64,000 nucleotides of DNA, from positions 67,821,961 to 67,885,960 of the forward strand of contig NC_080179.1 in the NCBI RefSeq assembly GCF_950295315.1, written 5' to 3'. The notes under the pieces were generated by a model. The model worked only from the letters and a program-made list of their open reading frames with translations. It was not told the origin of the DNA and did no database searches. Shown piece by piece: positions 10,613 through 21,920 of the stretch. Position 1 is the stretch's first letter. Every line of letters starts with the position of its first letter. Source of the stretch: Erinaceus europaeus. Taxonomy: Eukaryota > Chordata > Mammalia > Eulipotyphla > Erinaceidae. A program made the translations under genes and the position numbers.

Positions 10613-11392
10613 GAAAAAGGACTTCTGGAGGCGGAGCTACGAGCAACAGATCACTTTCTCTCCACTCCTCTCCTCTCCTCTCCTCTCCTCTCCCGGATCA
10701 ACTAGGAATACCAAAGGAGACCACCAGGACTGAAACAAGACAGGACTAGAATGACCACAGGAACCCAGTAAATCACCCGTGAGTACAAACACGCGTGGCT
10801 GGTGACAGAGAGGAGAGAGGGGCCTAAGGAGAGATTAAGTGACTGCTAACAGTTCAACAGTTTATCAGTAGAGACACCACCTCCAGTCTGCTCAACCAAC
10901 AAAGGGACAGCTGAAGGGAGGAGAGGACTCCCCAGAGACTCACCAAGTGCAACTCTGAGTCTCCATTGCTACTACCCTCAGAATCTGGAGCAGCAACAGG
11001 GAGGGACACCAGGGGACAGAGATCTAACCGGGAAACTCAGGAGAAGACCTATACCTCAGTGGCATAGCTGAGGGGCTGTGAAAGTCTCTTTGCATAACCA
11101 CTGGGTTATCTCTGCCACACCCTGCTTTATCTCTTGGTCAGGAGTCAGGGATTAAGCTAAGAAGCCTATTGATAGTTTAAAAGCCCTCAGGCTCCCATAG
11201 CCTACAGGGAAGAAAAAAGAAAAAAAAAGAGGCTTTTACACCACTGAGCTCCAACTCAGGGATTGAAACAACTGTTAACTTCCACCACGCTAAAACCTTT
11301 AATTAAATTACTTAGACACAAGTCAATCCAGGCAATAGTGATCAATAATTTGAAAAGTACTGATAAAGGGAACTCATAACATAATATATAAA
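10613..11392 (+). promoter_or_regulatory. L1-A 5' UTR with presumed internal promoter
   Basis: About 780 bp before ORF1. It holds a short CTCCT repeat (10665-10693) and, at about 11078-11118, a segment matching the reverse complement of the SINE-C head (AGTCTCTTTGCATAACCACT). L1 5' UTRs carry an internal RNA polymerase II promoter; that is family knowledge, and no promoter element is proven here. Confidence 0.75.
10665..10693. repeat. (CTCCT)n in L1-A 5' UTR
   Basis: About six units. The same place in L1-B (29894-29965) holds about fourteen, so the tract is variable between copies. Confidence 0.9.
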
Positions 11393-12367
11393 ATGGTTAA
11401 AACAACAAGAAAAAATATTGGAGAATCGAACCAGGGCAAGAGCCCAGCTAAAAGTCCTCCAGAGGGTGAAGCACAAAATAACAAGTTCAACATCAAAACA
11501 TTAGCTAAGGAAATAATAACAGGAGTGAGTAAAGAATTTGAAAAAATTGTAATCAGAAATGCAGGAACAACAAATGAGAATATGGAAGAAAATTCTAATA
11601 ATCTCATGGTTATTAGAGAGCTGAAAGCTGAAATCGCTGAGCTAAGAAGGCAACTAGCTGAACAAGCTAAAACAGTATCAGAGCAGGGCAACAAAATAGA
11701 TGAACTCCAGAAAACAGTAGAGGGCAGAGAGAATAGAATCTATGAGGCTGAAGACAGAATTGGCAAGATTGAGGATGAATTAGAGACAACTAAAAAAGAA
11801 GTAAAAGATCTCAAAAAGAGACTAAGAGATGCTGGAAACAACAACAGAGTCCTATGGGATGACTTCAAAAGAAACAATATACGCATTATTGGCTTACCAG
11901 AGGAAGAAAGAGAAGGAGAGGAAGAAAGCATTCTCCAGGCCATAATAGCTGAAAATTTCTCTAGTCTACACAACACCAAAGACATAAAGATTCAAGAAGC
12001 CCAAAGGGTCCCAAACAGAATCAACCCAGACCTAAAGACACCAAGACACATCATATTTAGGATGGAAAGGAATAAGGATAAAGAAAGGATCCTGAAGGCT
12101 GCAAGAGAAAAACAAAGAGTCAACTACAGAGGAAAACCCGTAAGATTAGCAGCAGACTTCTCCATACAAACACTACAGGCCAGAAGAGAATGGCAAGATA
12201 TCTATTGAGTGCTCAATGAGAAAGGCTTTCAGCCAAGAATACTATATCCTGCTAGACTGTCATTCAGACTAGATGGAGGCATCAAAACCTTCTCAGACAA
12301 GCAACAGTTGAAGAAAGCAGCCATCACCAAGCCTGCCCTGAAAGAAGTTCTGAAAGGTCTCCTATAA
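11393..12367 (+). pseudogene. L1-A ORF1 (RNA-binding protein), premature stop
   Basis: ORF1p is the trimeric nucleic-acid chaperone that coats L1 RNA in the cytoplasm. The frame opens with MVKTTRKNIG and is open for 271 codons to a TGA at 12206-12208. Residues about 71-155 are a long heptad-rich coiled coil, 160-255 look like the RRM (NNIRIIGLPEE), and the C-terminal domain starts near 256. L1-B has CGA at the position of this TGA, so it is a CpG-type C-to-T change. The same frame continues after the stop to a TAA at 12365-12367 and reads the expected C-terminal domain end, so about 53 residues are lost. The start codon is the first in-frame ATG after the UTR and is shared with L1-B. Confidence 0.92.
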
Positions 12368-12423
12368 ACAACCAGACCACCACAAATAGGACATATATCA
12401 AAACACTCTAAAACTCTACAAGA

Positions 12424-15400
12424 ATGGCGTTAAAATATCTTCAATCTTTGATATCAATAAATGTCAATGGCCTGAATTCACCTATTAAAAGACACAGAGT
12501 AGGAAGATGGATCAGAAAACACCACCCAACAATATGTTTTCTACAGGAAACTCACCTAACTCAACAAGACAAACACAGATTTAAAGTGAAAGGATGGAAA
12601 ACTATCATAGAAGCCAATGGCCCACAAAAAAGGGCAGGAACAGCTATTATCATATCTGACATGATAGACTTTAAAATAGATAAGATTAAAAAAGATAGGA
12701 ATGGACACTACTTAATGCTCAGAGGATCAGTCAATCAAGAGGACTTAACAATTATTAATATCGATGCACCCAATGAGAAGCCATCTAAATACATCAAACT
12801 TCTACTGAAAGAGCTACAGCAATATATAAACAGTAACACAATCATAGTAGGGGACTTCAACACCCCACTCTCTCAACTTGACAGATCATCCAGGAAGAAA
12901 ATCAGTAAAGACATAAGGGAGCTATATGAAGAGATAGATAAACTAGAACTATTGGACATTTTCAGAGTCATTCATCCCAAGAAACTGGAATACACATTTT
13001 ACTCAAATCCACATAGATCATTCTCAAGGATAGACCATATGTTAGGCCACAAAGACAGCATCAGCCAATTCAAGAGCACTGAAATCATCCCAAGCATCTT
13101 CTCAGACCACAGTGGAATTAAACTAACACTTAACAATCAACAAAAGATTACTAACAGTCCCAAAATGTGGAAGCTCAACAGTACACTTCTTAACAACTTC
13201 TGGGTCAAAGAAGAAATCAAGGAAGAAATCAAAATGTTTCGAGAGTTCAATGAAAATGAAGACACAAGCTATCAAAATATTTGGGACCCAGCTAAAGCAG
13301 TCCTAAGAGGGAAGTTCATAGCTATACAAGCACACATTAGGAAACAAGAAAAGGCACAAATAAACAGCCTGATTGCACATCTTAAAGACCTAGAAGAAGA
13401 ACAACAAAGGAATCCTAAAGCAACCAGAAGGACAGAAATCACTAAAGTTAGGGCAGAAATAAATAACATTGAGAATAGGAAAACCATACAAAAGATCAAT
13501 GAAAGTAAATGTTGGTTCTTCGAAAGAGTAAACAAAATCAACAAACCTTTAGCCAGACTCACAAAACACAAAAGGGAGAAGACCCAAATAAATCGGATAG
13601 TAAATGAAAGAGGAGATATCACAACAGACACTGCAGAAATTCAACATATCATGCGAGGCTTCTATGAACAACTACATGCCACCAAGCTAGAGAACCTGGA
13701 AGAAATGAATGATTTCCTAGATACCTACCAACTTCCAAAACTAAGTAAAGAGGAAGTGGATAACATGAACAGGCCCATCACAGCTAATGAAATTGAAACA
13801 GTTATCAAAAATCTTCCCAAAAATACAAGTCCTGGACCAGATGGTTTTACAAATGAATTCTACAAAACTTTCAAAGAAGAACTAATACCTCTACTTTTAA
13901 AAGTCTTCCAGAAGATTGAAGACACTGGAATACTCCCTGCCAGCTTCTATGAAGCTGACATCACCCTGATACCAAAAGCAGACAGGGACACAACCAAAAA
14001 AGAAAACTTCAGACGAATATCTCTGATGAACATAGATGCTAAAATATTGAACAAAATTCTAGCCAACCGGATACAGCAGTATATCAAAAAGATTGTTCAT
14101 CATGACCAAGTGGGGTTTATCCCAGGCATGCAAGGTTGGTTTAATATACGTAAATCAATCAATGTGATCCACCACATCAACAAAAGCAAGACCAAAAACC
14201 ACATGGTCATATCAATAGATGCAGAGAAAGCCTTTGACAAAATACAACATCCCTTTATGATCAAAACACTACAAAAAATGGGAATAGATGGAAAATTCCT
14301 CAAGATAGTGGAGTCTATATATAGCAAACCTACAGCCAACATCATACTCAATGGTGAAAAAATGGAAGCATTTCCCCTCAGATCAGGTACTAGACAGGGC
14401 TGCCCACTATCACCATTACTATTCAACATAGTGTTGGAAGTTCTTGCCATAGCAATCAGGCAGGAGCAAGGAATTAAAGGCATACAGATTGGAAGAGAAG
14501 AAGTCAAACTCTCCTTATTTGCAGATGACATGATAGTATACATGGAAAAACCTAAGGAATCCAGAAAGAAGCTTTTGGAAATCATCAGGCAATACAGTAA
14601 GGTGTCAGGCTACAAAATTAACATTCAAAAGTCAGTGGCATTCCTCTATGCAAACACTAAGTTAGAAGAAATTGAAATCCAGAAATCAGTTCCTTTTTCT
14701 ATAGCAACAAAAACAATAAAATATCTAGGAGTAAACCTAACCAAAGAAGTGAAAGACTTGTATACTGAAAATTATGAGTCACTACTCAAAGAAATTGAAA
14801 AAGACACAAAGAAGTGGAAAGATATTCCATGTTCATGGGTTGGAAGGATTAACATCATCAAAATGAATATATTACCCAGAGCCATCTACAAATTTAATGC
14901 TATCCCCATCAAGATCCCAAGCACATTTTTTAGGAGAATAGAAAAAATGCTACAAATGTTTATCTGGAACCAGAAAAGACCTAGAATTGCCAAAACAATC
15001 TTGAGAAAAAAGAACAGAACCGGAGGCATCACACTCCCAGATCTCAAACTGTATTATAGGGCCATTGTCATCAAAACTGCTTGGTACTGGAACATGAACA
15101 GACATACTGACCAGTGGAATAGAATTGAGAGCCCAGAAATGTTCCCCACACCTATGGACATCTAATCTTTGACAAAGGGGCCGAGACTATTAAGTGGGGA
15201 AAGCAGAGTCTCTTCAACAAATGGTGTTGGAAACAATGGGTTGAAACATGCAGAAGAATGAAACTGAATCACTGTATTTCACCAAATACAAAAGTAAATT
15301 CCAAGTGGATCAAGGACTTGGATGTTAGACCACAAACTATCAGATACTTAGAGGAAAATATTGGCAGAACCTCTTTCCGTATAAATTTTAAAGACATTTT

Positions 15401-16247
15401 CAATGAAACGAATCCAATTACAAGGAAGACTAAGGCAAGTATAAACCTATGGAACTACATCAAATTAAAAAGCTTCTTCACAGCAAAAGAAACCACTACC
15501 CAAACTAAGAGACCCCTCACAGAATGGGAGAAGATCTTTACATGCCATACATCAGAGAAGAGTTTAATAACCAACATATATAAAGAGCTTGCCAGACTCA
15601 ACAACAAGACAACAAATAACCCCATCCAAAAATGGGGGGAGGACTTGGACAGAATATTCACCACAGAAGAGATCCAAAAGGCCGAGAAACACATGAAAAA
15701 ATGCTCCAAGTCTCTGATTATCAGAGAAATGCAAATCAAGACAACAATGAGATATCACTTCACTCCTGTGAGAATGTCATACATCAGAAAAGGTAACAGC
15801 AGCAAATGCTGGAGAGGATGTGGGGTCAAAGGAACCCTCCTACACTGCTGGTGGGAATGTCAATTGGTCCAACCTCTGTGGAGAACAGTCTGGAGAACTC
15901 TCAGAAGGCTAGAAATGGACCTACCCTATGACCCTGCAATTCCCCTCCTGGGGATATATCCTAAGGAACCCAACACATCCATCCAAAAAGATCTGTGTAC
16001 ACATATGTTCTTGGCAGCACAATTTGTAATAGCCAAAACCTGGAAGCAACCCAGGTGTCCAACAACAGATGAGTGGCTGAGCAAGTTGTGGTCTATATAC
16101 ACAATGGAATACTACTCAGCTGTGAAAAATGGTGACTTCACCGTTTTCAGCCGATCTTGGATGGACCTTGAAAAAATCAAGTTGAGTGAAATCAGTCAGA
16201 AACTGAAGGATGAATATGGGATGATCTCACTCTCAGGCCGAAGTTGA
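12424..16247 (+). pseudogene. L1-A ORF2 (endonuclease and reverse transcriptase), one frameshift
   Basis: ORF2p nicks the target and reverse-transcribes the RNA at the nick. The frame opens at 12424 with [10 protein letters not shown]. The N-terminal ~240 residues are the APE-like endonuclease, with [23 protein letters not shown] and a SDHSG motif carrying the usual catalytic residues. The reverse transcriptase core has LFADDM at 14515-14532 (FADD residues 699-702). A one-base loss near 15141, compared with L1-B, makes the frame stop at 15165; the correct frame then stays open from the lesion to 16247 and ends LSGRS. The C-terminal cysteine motif CWRGC...HCWWEC (15807-15860) is intact. Total length would be about 1,275 residues, normal for L1. 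Confidence 0.93.
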
Positions 16248-16506
16248 AAAACAAGATTAGAAAAGAAATCACAAATCGAACCTGAAATGGAATTGGAGTA
16301 TTACACCAAAGTAAAAGACTCGGGGGTGGGTGGCTGGGTGGGGAGAACACAGGTCCATGAAAGATGATGAATGACATAGTGGGGGTTGTATTGTTAAATG
16401 GGAATCTGGGGAATGTTATGCATGTACAAACTATTGTATTTACTGTTGATTGTAAAACATTAATTCCCCAATAAAGAAATAAATTATTTTAAAAAATTAA
16501 AAAAAC

Positions 16507-16520
16507 TAAAAATGAGTCTC
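16507..16520. repeat. Target-site duplication, right of L1-A
   Basis: TAAAAATGAGTCTC, identical to 10599-10612. Confidence 0.93.
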
Positions 16521-16534
16521 TATAAATACCAAGT

Positions 16535-16810
16535 GCTCCCATTCATAAGTAGAACCTAAGAAATAAAGCGAGGGAAAATACACAGTGACACTTGAGTAAA
16601 GTGTGGGCTATTCAGCAGATCTGGGAGGCTCAGAGGTGAGAGACATTAAGAGAGATCTGGTGAGCCCATTTCCTGTGCTGGATGGAGACGGTGTTTTGGT
16701 CTAGGGTGAGGTGTGCTGACCGCTATCTTGGAGACATGCAGATGTACCCCTGTGACAACAACATTTCCGTAATTCAGCACTTCCTCAATTAAGTGATTAA
16801 ATAAATATGA
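16535..16810 (+). mobile_element. Older L1 3' end (weak)
   Basis: CATAAGTAGAACCTAAGAAATAAA resembles the end of L1 ORF2 and start of its 3' UTR (compare the reverse strand near 56470). The rest reads TAGGGTGAGGTGTGCTGACC and ends near ATTAAATAAATATGA. Assignment rests on this limited similarity. Confidence 0.4.
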
Positions 16811-16814
16811 GTCA

Positions 16815-17335
16815 CCTACATCAGCAACCTTTTCCTGTAAAATAGTAAATATTTTAGGCTTTATGAGCCATAAGGAGTCTGTCGCAATTAATTCTTGCAT
16901 AAGCAACCAAGACAAAAACCATAGAGGTGGGTGGGTGTGGTTACATTGCAGTAATACTTTTACATAATCTTCACGTATCATGAAATAACCTGCTTTTCGG
17001 AACTTGGACTGGAGCTGGTGTATTGCACCAAAGGAAAATACTCTGGGGTGGGTGGGGGGAGGGTCCAGATCCTGGAACAGGATGGCAGAGGACTTAGTGG
17101 GGGTTATATTGTTATGTGGAAAACTGGGAAATACTGTGCATGTACAAACTGTTACATTTATTGTGACCGTAAAACATTAATCCCCCAATAAAAAAATTTA
17201 AAAAAAGAAATGCCCTACTTTTGACTTCCTTCAAACATTTGAACATGTAAAATTCACTATTAGCTTGTCGTCCATATAGACAACAGACAACAAGCTGGAT
17301 TAGCGCTCCAGTTGTAGTTTACCCAACCTTTACTC
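16815..17335. mobile_element. hAT-Charlie-type fossil split by an L1 tail
   Basis: TCCTGTAAAATAGTAAATATTTTAGGCTTTATGAGCCAT and CTGTCGCAATTAATTC are strongly reminiscent of a common ancient mammalian hAT element; its other end appears after the L1 insert as CTGGATTAGCGCTCCAGTTGTAGTTTACCCAACC. The exact family name is not certain to me. Confidence 0.6.
16997..17209 (+). mobile_element. L1 3' UTR, 5' truncated
   Basis: GAACTTGGACTGGAGCTGG, GTATTGCACCAAAGGAAAAT, a G-rich run, GGGGGTTATATTGTTATGTGG and CCCCCAATAAAAAAAT are homologous to the L1-A 3' UTR. GAAATAACCTGCTTTT before it and GAAATGCCCTACTTTT after it look like a decayed target duplication. Confidence 0.85.
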
Positions 17336-17544
17336 TCAGTGGCTTTCAGACCATGACTGTAAGAACGGTATTTAATATTATATTACAACCTATAACTTAC
17401 ATTAGCATAAATATATGTGATTAAAACTGAAGTTCTATTAAGAAATTGTGATGTTTTCTGTAAACTATAAACTTTTATGTTTGCCATTTAATCTTTACTC
17501 TGAGCTGATTATTTGCAGGTAGAGAAAGAAAGGCAGGACCAGTG

Positions 17545-18300
17545 AAATAGATTTTTTTTCTTTATTAGTGATTGACAAAATAATAAAGTTACAATCCCAC
17601 ACCATTCCCACCACCAGAGTTCTGTGTCCCCATTCCTCTATTGGAAAGTTCAGTGGTTCTCCCAAGGTCACAGATATGGGCTGATGATTATTTCTATAAC
17701 TTACCTATCATCTAACTATTACCTATCTATTTTTTGCTTTTTATCTTTTTTTTTGAAAGGACTTTTAATCTTTATTTTATTGGATAGAGACAGCCAGAAA
17801 TTGAGAGGAAGGGGGAGATAGGGAGTGAGACAGAGAGACACCTGCAGCCCTGCTTCAGCACTAGTGAAGCTTTCCCATTGCAGGTAGGGACTAGGGGCTC
17901 AAACCCAGGTAACATATGCACTCAACCAGGTCACCACCACCTGGCCACTTTTTGCCTTTTTATCTATGGTTCTGCCTTCCCTACCATTTTAAGTCACAGC
18001 TACACCTATTACTACTTCTGAATGTCCTTTCTTTCTTCTTCTTCTCTCTCTGGATTTTGATGAAATTGGAGTTCAGATCCCTCTAGTCATCTTCCTAACA
18101 TGTCTCCCCCTCTGGGAGTATTGACCAAAATTTTTTGGGGGTGCAGAAGGCAGGAGTTCTGGATTCTGTAATTGCTTCTCCACTGGACAAGGGCATTGGC
18201 AAGTTGATCCATACCCACAGCCTGTTTCTATCTTTCCCTAGTGGGGCAGGGCTCTGGAGAGGTGAAGTCCCAGGGAACACTGGTGAGCCACTGCCTACCC
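17545..18300 (-). mobile_element. L1-X 3' UTR interrupted by SINE-B
   Basis: Starts at the reverse of the terminal TAATCACTAATAAAG and runs through CCCACCACCAGAGTTCTG, the SINE-B, then CCCTCTGGGAGTATTGACC, TGTAATTGCTTCTCC and CCCTAGTGGGGCAGGGCTCTGG. This copy includes about 100 bp (17600-17700) between the end and the common block that shorter copies lack. Confidence 0.72.
17746..17946 (-). mobile_element. SINE-B
   Basis: GGATAGAGACAGCCAGAAATTG, GAGACACCTGCAGCCCTGC, GCTTTCCCATTGCAGG and the head CACCACCTGGCCAC. CTATTTTTTGCTTTTTATC on the left and CACTTTTTGCCTTTTTATC on the right look like an imperfect target duplication. Confidence 0.88.
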
Positions 18301-18738
18301 CTCCCGCTTGATTTATTTTAAATTGCTGCTGTGATTTCATGATTTTTTTTTCCCAACCAATGGGTTTGTATACCTCCAGTTTACAAAACTCTGCTCTAGC
18401 TTAATTCAAGTCTGTGCTCTGGGCAGCAAGATTAACATCATCACATGGCTATTTTGCACTCATCATCACTAAAACTACTCAGAATTTGCCAGGAAATAAT
18501 ACAAATATTTAAAAAAAAAGATGCCAAGACTTCTGGAGCCATGCCTATGAAGTAGCAGCAACTGCATTTTGCTCTCCCCAGTCAACTAGAAAAAGCAGTG
18601 AAAATCACCTGAAAATGCTACAAAATACAATCAAAATTTCCACAGAAACTCACCAAGCCACAGGTAGTGACAGACACATGTGGCTCATAGACAGAAAAAG
18701 GGTGAGTGAGAAATTCCTGGGAACTAAGAATCCATAAA

Positions 18739-18744
18739 TCAGGG
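18739..18744. repeat. 6-bp target duplication, left of solo LTR
   Basis: TCAGGG, repeated exactly at 19121-19126. Six bases is the length usual for betaretrovirus-like integrases. Confidence 0.85.
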
Positions 18745-19120
18745 TGTCATATGCTTTACATTGGTTTGTTCTAGCCCTCCCCCGCCAAGAGAATTGGATC
18801 AGTCCTATTAATTTCGCGGGCCTGCTTGGCCCCGCCCCAAGGAACCCGGAGAGAGTGGTTCCTGAGTCAGAGGGTTCCTGAGTTCGAGAGTGCCAGAGTT
18901 CCTGAGTTCCGGAGTTCGAGAGTTCGAGAGTAAGAGAGGGTGTTTGTGCCGCCGCAAAGAGACAGCAGAGTTCTGTTTGGTGATTAGTTTGTCTTAGTTT
19001 ATGAATCGTTGTTCCTGAATAAAGAAATACAGCTTCCCTGCCCAGCCATTGTCTCCGCGTCTCTGTTACCCGCCGTGAAGCAAGCCAGCCCGGCAAGAGC
19101 CTCCGAAAATTTTAACAACA
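18745..19120 (+). mobile_element. Solo LTR, 376 bp
   Basis: Begins TGTCATATGC and ends TTTTAACAACA, with perfect 6-bp flanking repeats. A polyadenylation signal AATAAA lies at about 19019. U3 contains four or five imperfect units of TTCCTGAGTTCGAGAG. The last ~90 bp (GTCTCTGTTACCCGCCGTGAAG...CCAGCCCGGC) are shared with the U5 ends of ERV-1 and ERV-2 although the U3 is different. It interrupts the 5' UTR of L1-C. It contains no coding sequence. Confidence 0.9.
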
Positions 19121-19126
19121 TCAGGG
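19121..19126. repeat. 6-bp target duplication, right of solo LTR
   Basis: TCAGGG, as at 18739-18744. Confidence 0.85.
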
Positions 19127-20716
19127 ACAGCTGGCAACAAACTGGGAGCAAAGAAAGAAAACCACCTAAGCTACAGGTGAGTACCAACATGTGTAGCCTG
19201 TGAATGGAAAGCAGGTGAAGGAAGTGATTCCCAGGACTAACAACCAGTGCTCAGGGACAGCTAGCACCAAAATGGGTGATTGGTGGCTAAAACACTTCAC
19301 TTCTAAGTCCAAGTTTAAGCAATAAAGAATTATTAACAAGAAAAAATCACCTAAAAACTCATCAATTTACAACTGTGACTTCTTGAGTTCCCAGTGTTGT
19401 TGCCCCACAGAAGCTGTAACATCAGGAACATTGACCAGGTCAGGTGATTCAGGATAAAATCTCCCCTCCTCCATCAAGATATATGAACAGGGAAATTTAA
19501 CATCTTAGCCACACTGTCTCCTGCCGGCAAAAAAACAAAAGAACACAAAATGCAGAAACAGAAATACACAGACAGCAATGACAGCAAACCCAAATGATCA
19601 GACACAGATCTAGAAAAAATTCCAGAATTCAGAAAACTCATTATGAAATCACTTCACAAACTGAAGTTTAAAAAAAATTAAAATTAATATTCAAGAACTC
19701 AGTGTTTATTTTACAAAAGGATTACAAAGTAGAAAAAAATTTCAAACAGAACTTCAGCACCTAAAGGACAGTATGAATGCAATTCAGGTTGAGGTAAGAG
19801 GCCTTAAAGTAGACTTAATCAGGTGGAAGAGAGAATAGCAACACTACAAGCCACAACTACCACACTTAGTGAATTCAAAACTCCTAGAGAGGAAGGTTTA
19901 GGTAAATTAAGCACTTCTCTCTGAAACAGCAAACTCCATCAGAAAGATGAAACTCAGAGTTACTGGAATCCCTGAGTAAGAGGAGAGGGAGAGAGAAGTG
20001 AAGAACATATTCCAAGAAATTTTAGCAGAAAATATTCCATACTTGTACAACATTCAAAACATAGAAATCTAAGGGGAACACACACCCATTTTTTTCCCTC
20101 CAAATGGCACATATCAAGACACATTATTGTAAAACTATCTAAAACCAGGAATGAGGAAGAAATATTGTAGGTTTCCAGGAAAGGAAGAAAGTCACATACA
20201 AAGGCAGAACCAGCAGGCTTTTAACAGGTTTTTCATCACAAACCCAGAGGCAAGAATGAAGAGGAATGGCAAGCTCAAAGTACTAAGAGATAAAAATTGT
20301 CAGCCATGAGCTCTGAATAGCACCTGGGTCACTGAAGAAATCAAAAGATAAATAGAAAATTACTTGGAGGACAATGAAAATGAAGAGACCAACTACCAGG
20401 TCCTGTGGGATGCAACAAAAATTGTCCAAAGAGGGAGATTTATAGCAATACAAGCCCATATTAACAAACAGTGAAGACCTCAAATAAGCTACCTAACAGC
20501 ACAACTAAGTCAACTAGAAAAAGAGACCCAAAAGGCAGCAGGAGAAAGGAAAATCGTCAAAATCAGAGGAAAACTTAATGAGATAGAACCCAGAAAGACA
20601 ATTCAAAGGATAACTGAAACAAAGAGCTGGTTCTTTGGAAAGAATAAATAGAACAAACAAGCCACTGGCTTGACTCACAAAAAGATAATGAGAGAAAGCT
20701 GTGTTAAAAAACAATC

Positions 20717-20840
20717 CGGTGGGGACCAGGGCCTTAAAGCCAGATCCATGAGCATTGTAATGTGTGTGCTTAACCAGGTGCGCTGCTGCCTGCCCACGCC
20801 CTCTCAATTTCTCTCCATCAATCAATGTACAGATATAATT
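20717..20840 (-). mobile_element. SINE-B fragment, rearranged
   Basis: GGGGACCAGGGCC...AACCAGGTGCGCTGCTGCC is the reverse-strand head of SINE-B. It is joined to CCCTCTCAATTTCTCTCC, which is a SINE body in the plus orientation. Either two partial copies or an inversion. Confidence 0.65.
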
Positions 20841-21920
20841 AAGGTAGGCTAGACCATGGTTGGATTGAAAAAATAACAAAACAGAAAAATAGTTCATTAT
20901 GATCAAAGGACAAACATCGAATGGCAAATACTTTATCTAGTGGAAGCTTAATACTTTCACCACACAGTGTTGGTGACAGGTTTCAGAAAACCAAGGACTA
21001 GTGACATTAACCATGGTATTTTCCCATTGTTTAAGTCCCTCTTGTCACCCCCCCCCCCCATCTGCCCTTCCTGCCTTGCCTTCCTATCTGGATTTTCAAA
21101 GTGTGAAGGAAGTGAGCAGGAAAAAATTCAAAATCTAATTAAAACTCTTTGGGGGTTATTTCTACTTTGAACATTTTCTTCCTCCTCCTTTCTCCCCTCC
21201 TCCTTCTCCTCCCCCACACCTCTCTCCTCCTATGCATGTGGATAATGTGTCTCTTTCTGTTTTTTTCCCCCATGTTCGGTTCAGTTTAGGAGACACCTAC
21301 TGTGCACATTACCTGAGCTTGACCCTGGACACACAGTGGTCATTTAAATAGACTCCTGCTCTTCAGCAGAGATTGTTGGGCCCTCAGTTCAGTGAGGTGA
21401 GATGGGAAGCCACACATGATTGATTTTGAACCTATTGATCACTGTGATCATGCCAGCACACCACTCTGTGGCAGTGTTGTAGTCTATTAGACTTTACCTC
21501 CAAAGCTTGGGCTTTTCTTTCTCTCTCTTTGGGTAATTGCATGAAAGAAGGAAAGCAAACAAGCAGAAAGCATTAACTCATGATAAACACATGTGAGTTA
21601 ATACTCAGAAAAGAAATAACAAAAGAAATAAGGCTAGGCCAGATGGCAATCTTAAGATATTATATTTAAAAAAAAAAGAAATTGTATTTGTCTCTACCAT
21701 ATTCTCTTTAAAATACCTGAATTATGCCCTAAGGTATTTATTATATTTAGAGCTTCCATGATAATCATTAATTCTTATGAATGGTCATTAATTGTCTGAT
21801 TATAGAAAATTAAAAGATGTTCATATTCGAAACCTTAAGTAATGATAACTAGAAAGTAAAACTCCTCAAATGTCATTTTCTCCATCCCTAATAATCACTA
21901 TTAACATTTCAGTCTATCTT
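20841..21920. other. No recognised feature
   Basis: About 1.1 kb without a placed repeat. It includes a run of 13-14 C at 21046-21059 and a pyrimidine-rich patch at 21175-21230. Confidence 0.45.

Larger units (their letters stand above)
10613..16506 (+). mobile_element. L1-A, full-length LINE-1
   Basis: A complete LINE-1 of about 5.9 kb: 5' UTR, ORF1, ORF2, a short 3' UTR with a G-rich tract (16321-16343), AATAAA at 16470 and an A-rich end, bounded by a perfect 14-bp target duplication. It begins GGACTTCTGGAGGCGGAGC, the same start as L1-B at 29.86 kb. Only two lesions are obvious: a stop in ORF1 and a one-base loss in ORF2. Intact target repeats and few lesions suggest a fairly young insertion. 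It can no longer make full proteins unaided. Confidence 0.95.
18525..20705 (+). mobile_element. L1-C, decayed LINE-1 with deleted ORF2
   Basis: GACTTCTGGAGCCATGCC matches the start of L1-A and L1-B. The 5' UTR has two tandem units of about 110-125 bp, each with a CTACAGGTGAGTACC-like start and a TCAGGGACAGCT end; a solo LTR sits inside the first. ORF1 remnants run from about 19550 to 20330 with many stops. They are followed by a remnant of ORF2 equivalent to about 13200-13570 of L1-A (TGGGTCACTGAAGAAATC, GAGATTTATAGCAATACAAGC). The endonuclease-coding part is missing, so ORF1 runs straight into mid-ORF2. Confidence 0.8.

Noticed and set aside
13272..13631. Minus-strand frames inside L1-A and L1-B (also 14100-14585, 33361-33846)
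   Set aside because: They are shadows of ORF2 on the opposite strand and recur in both L1 copies only because the copies are similar.
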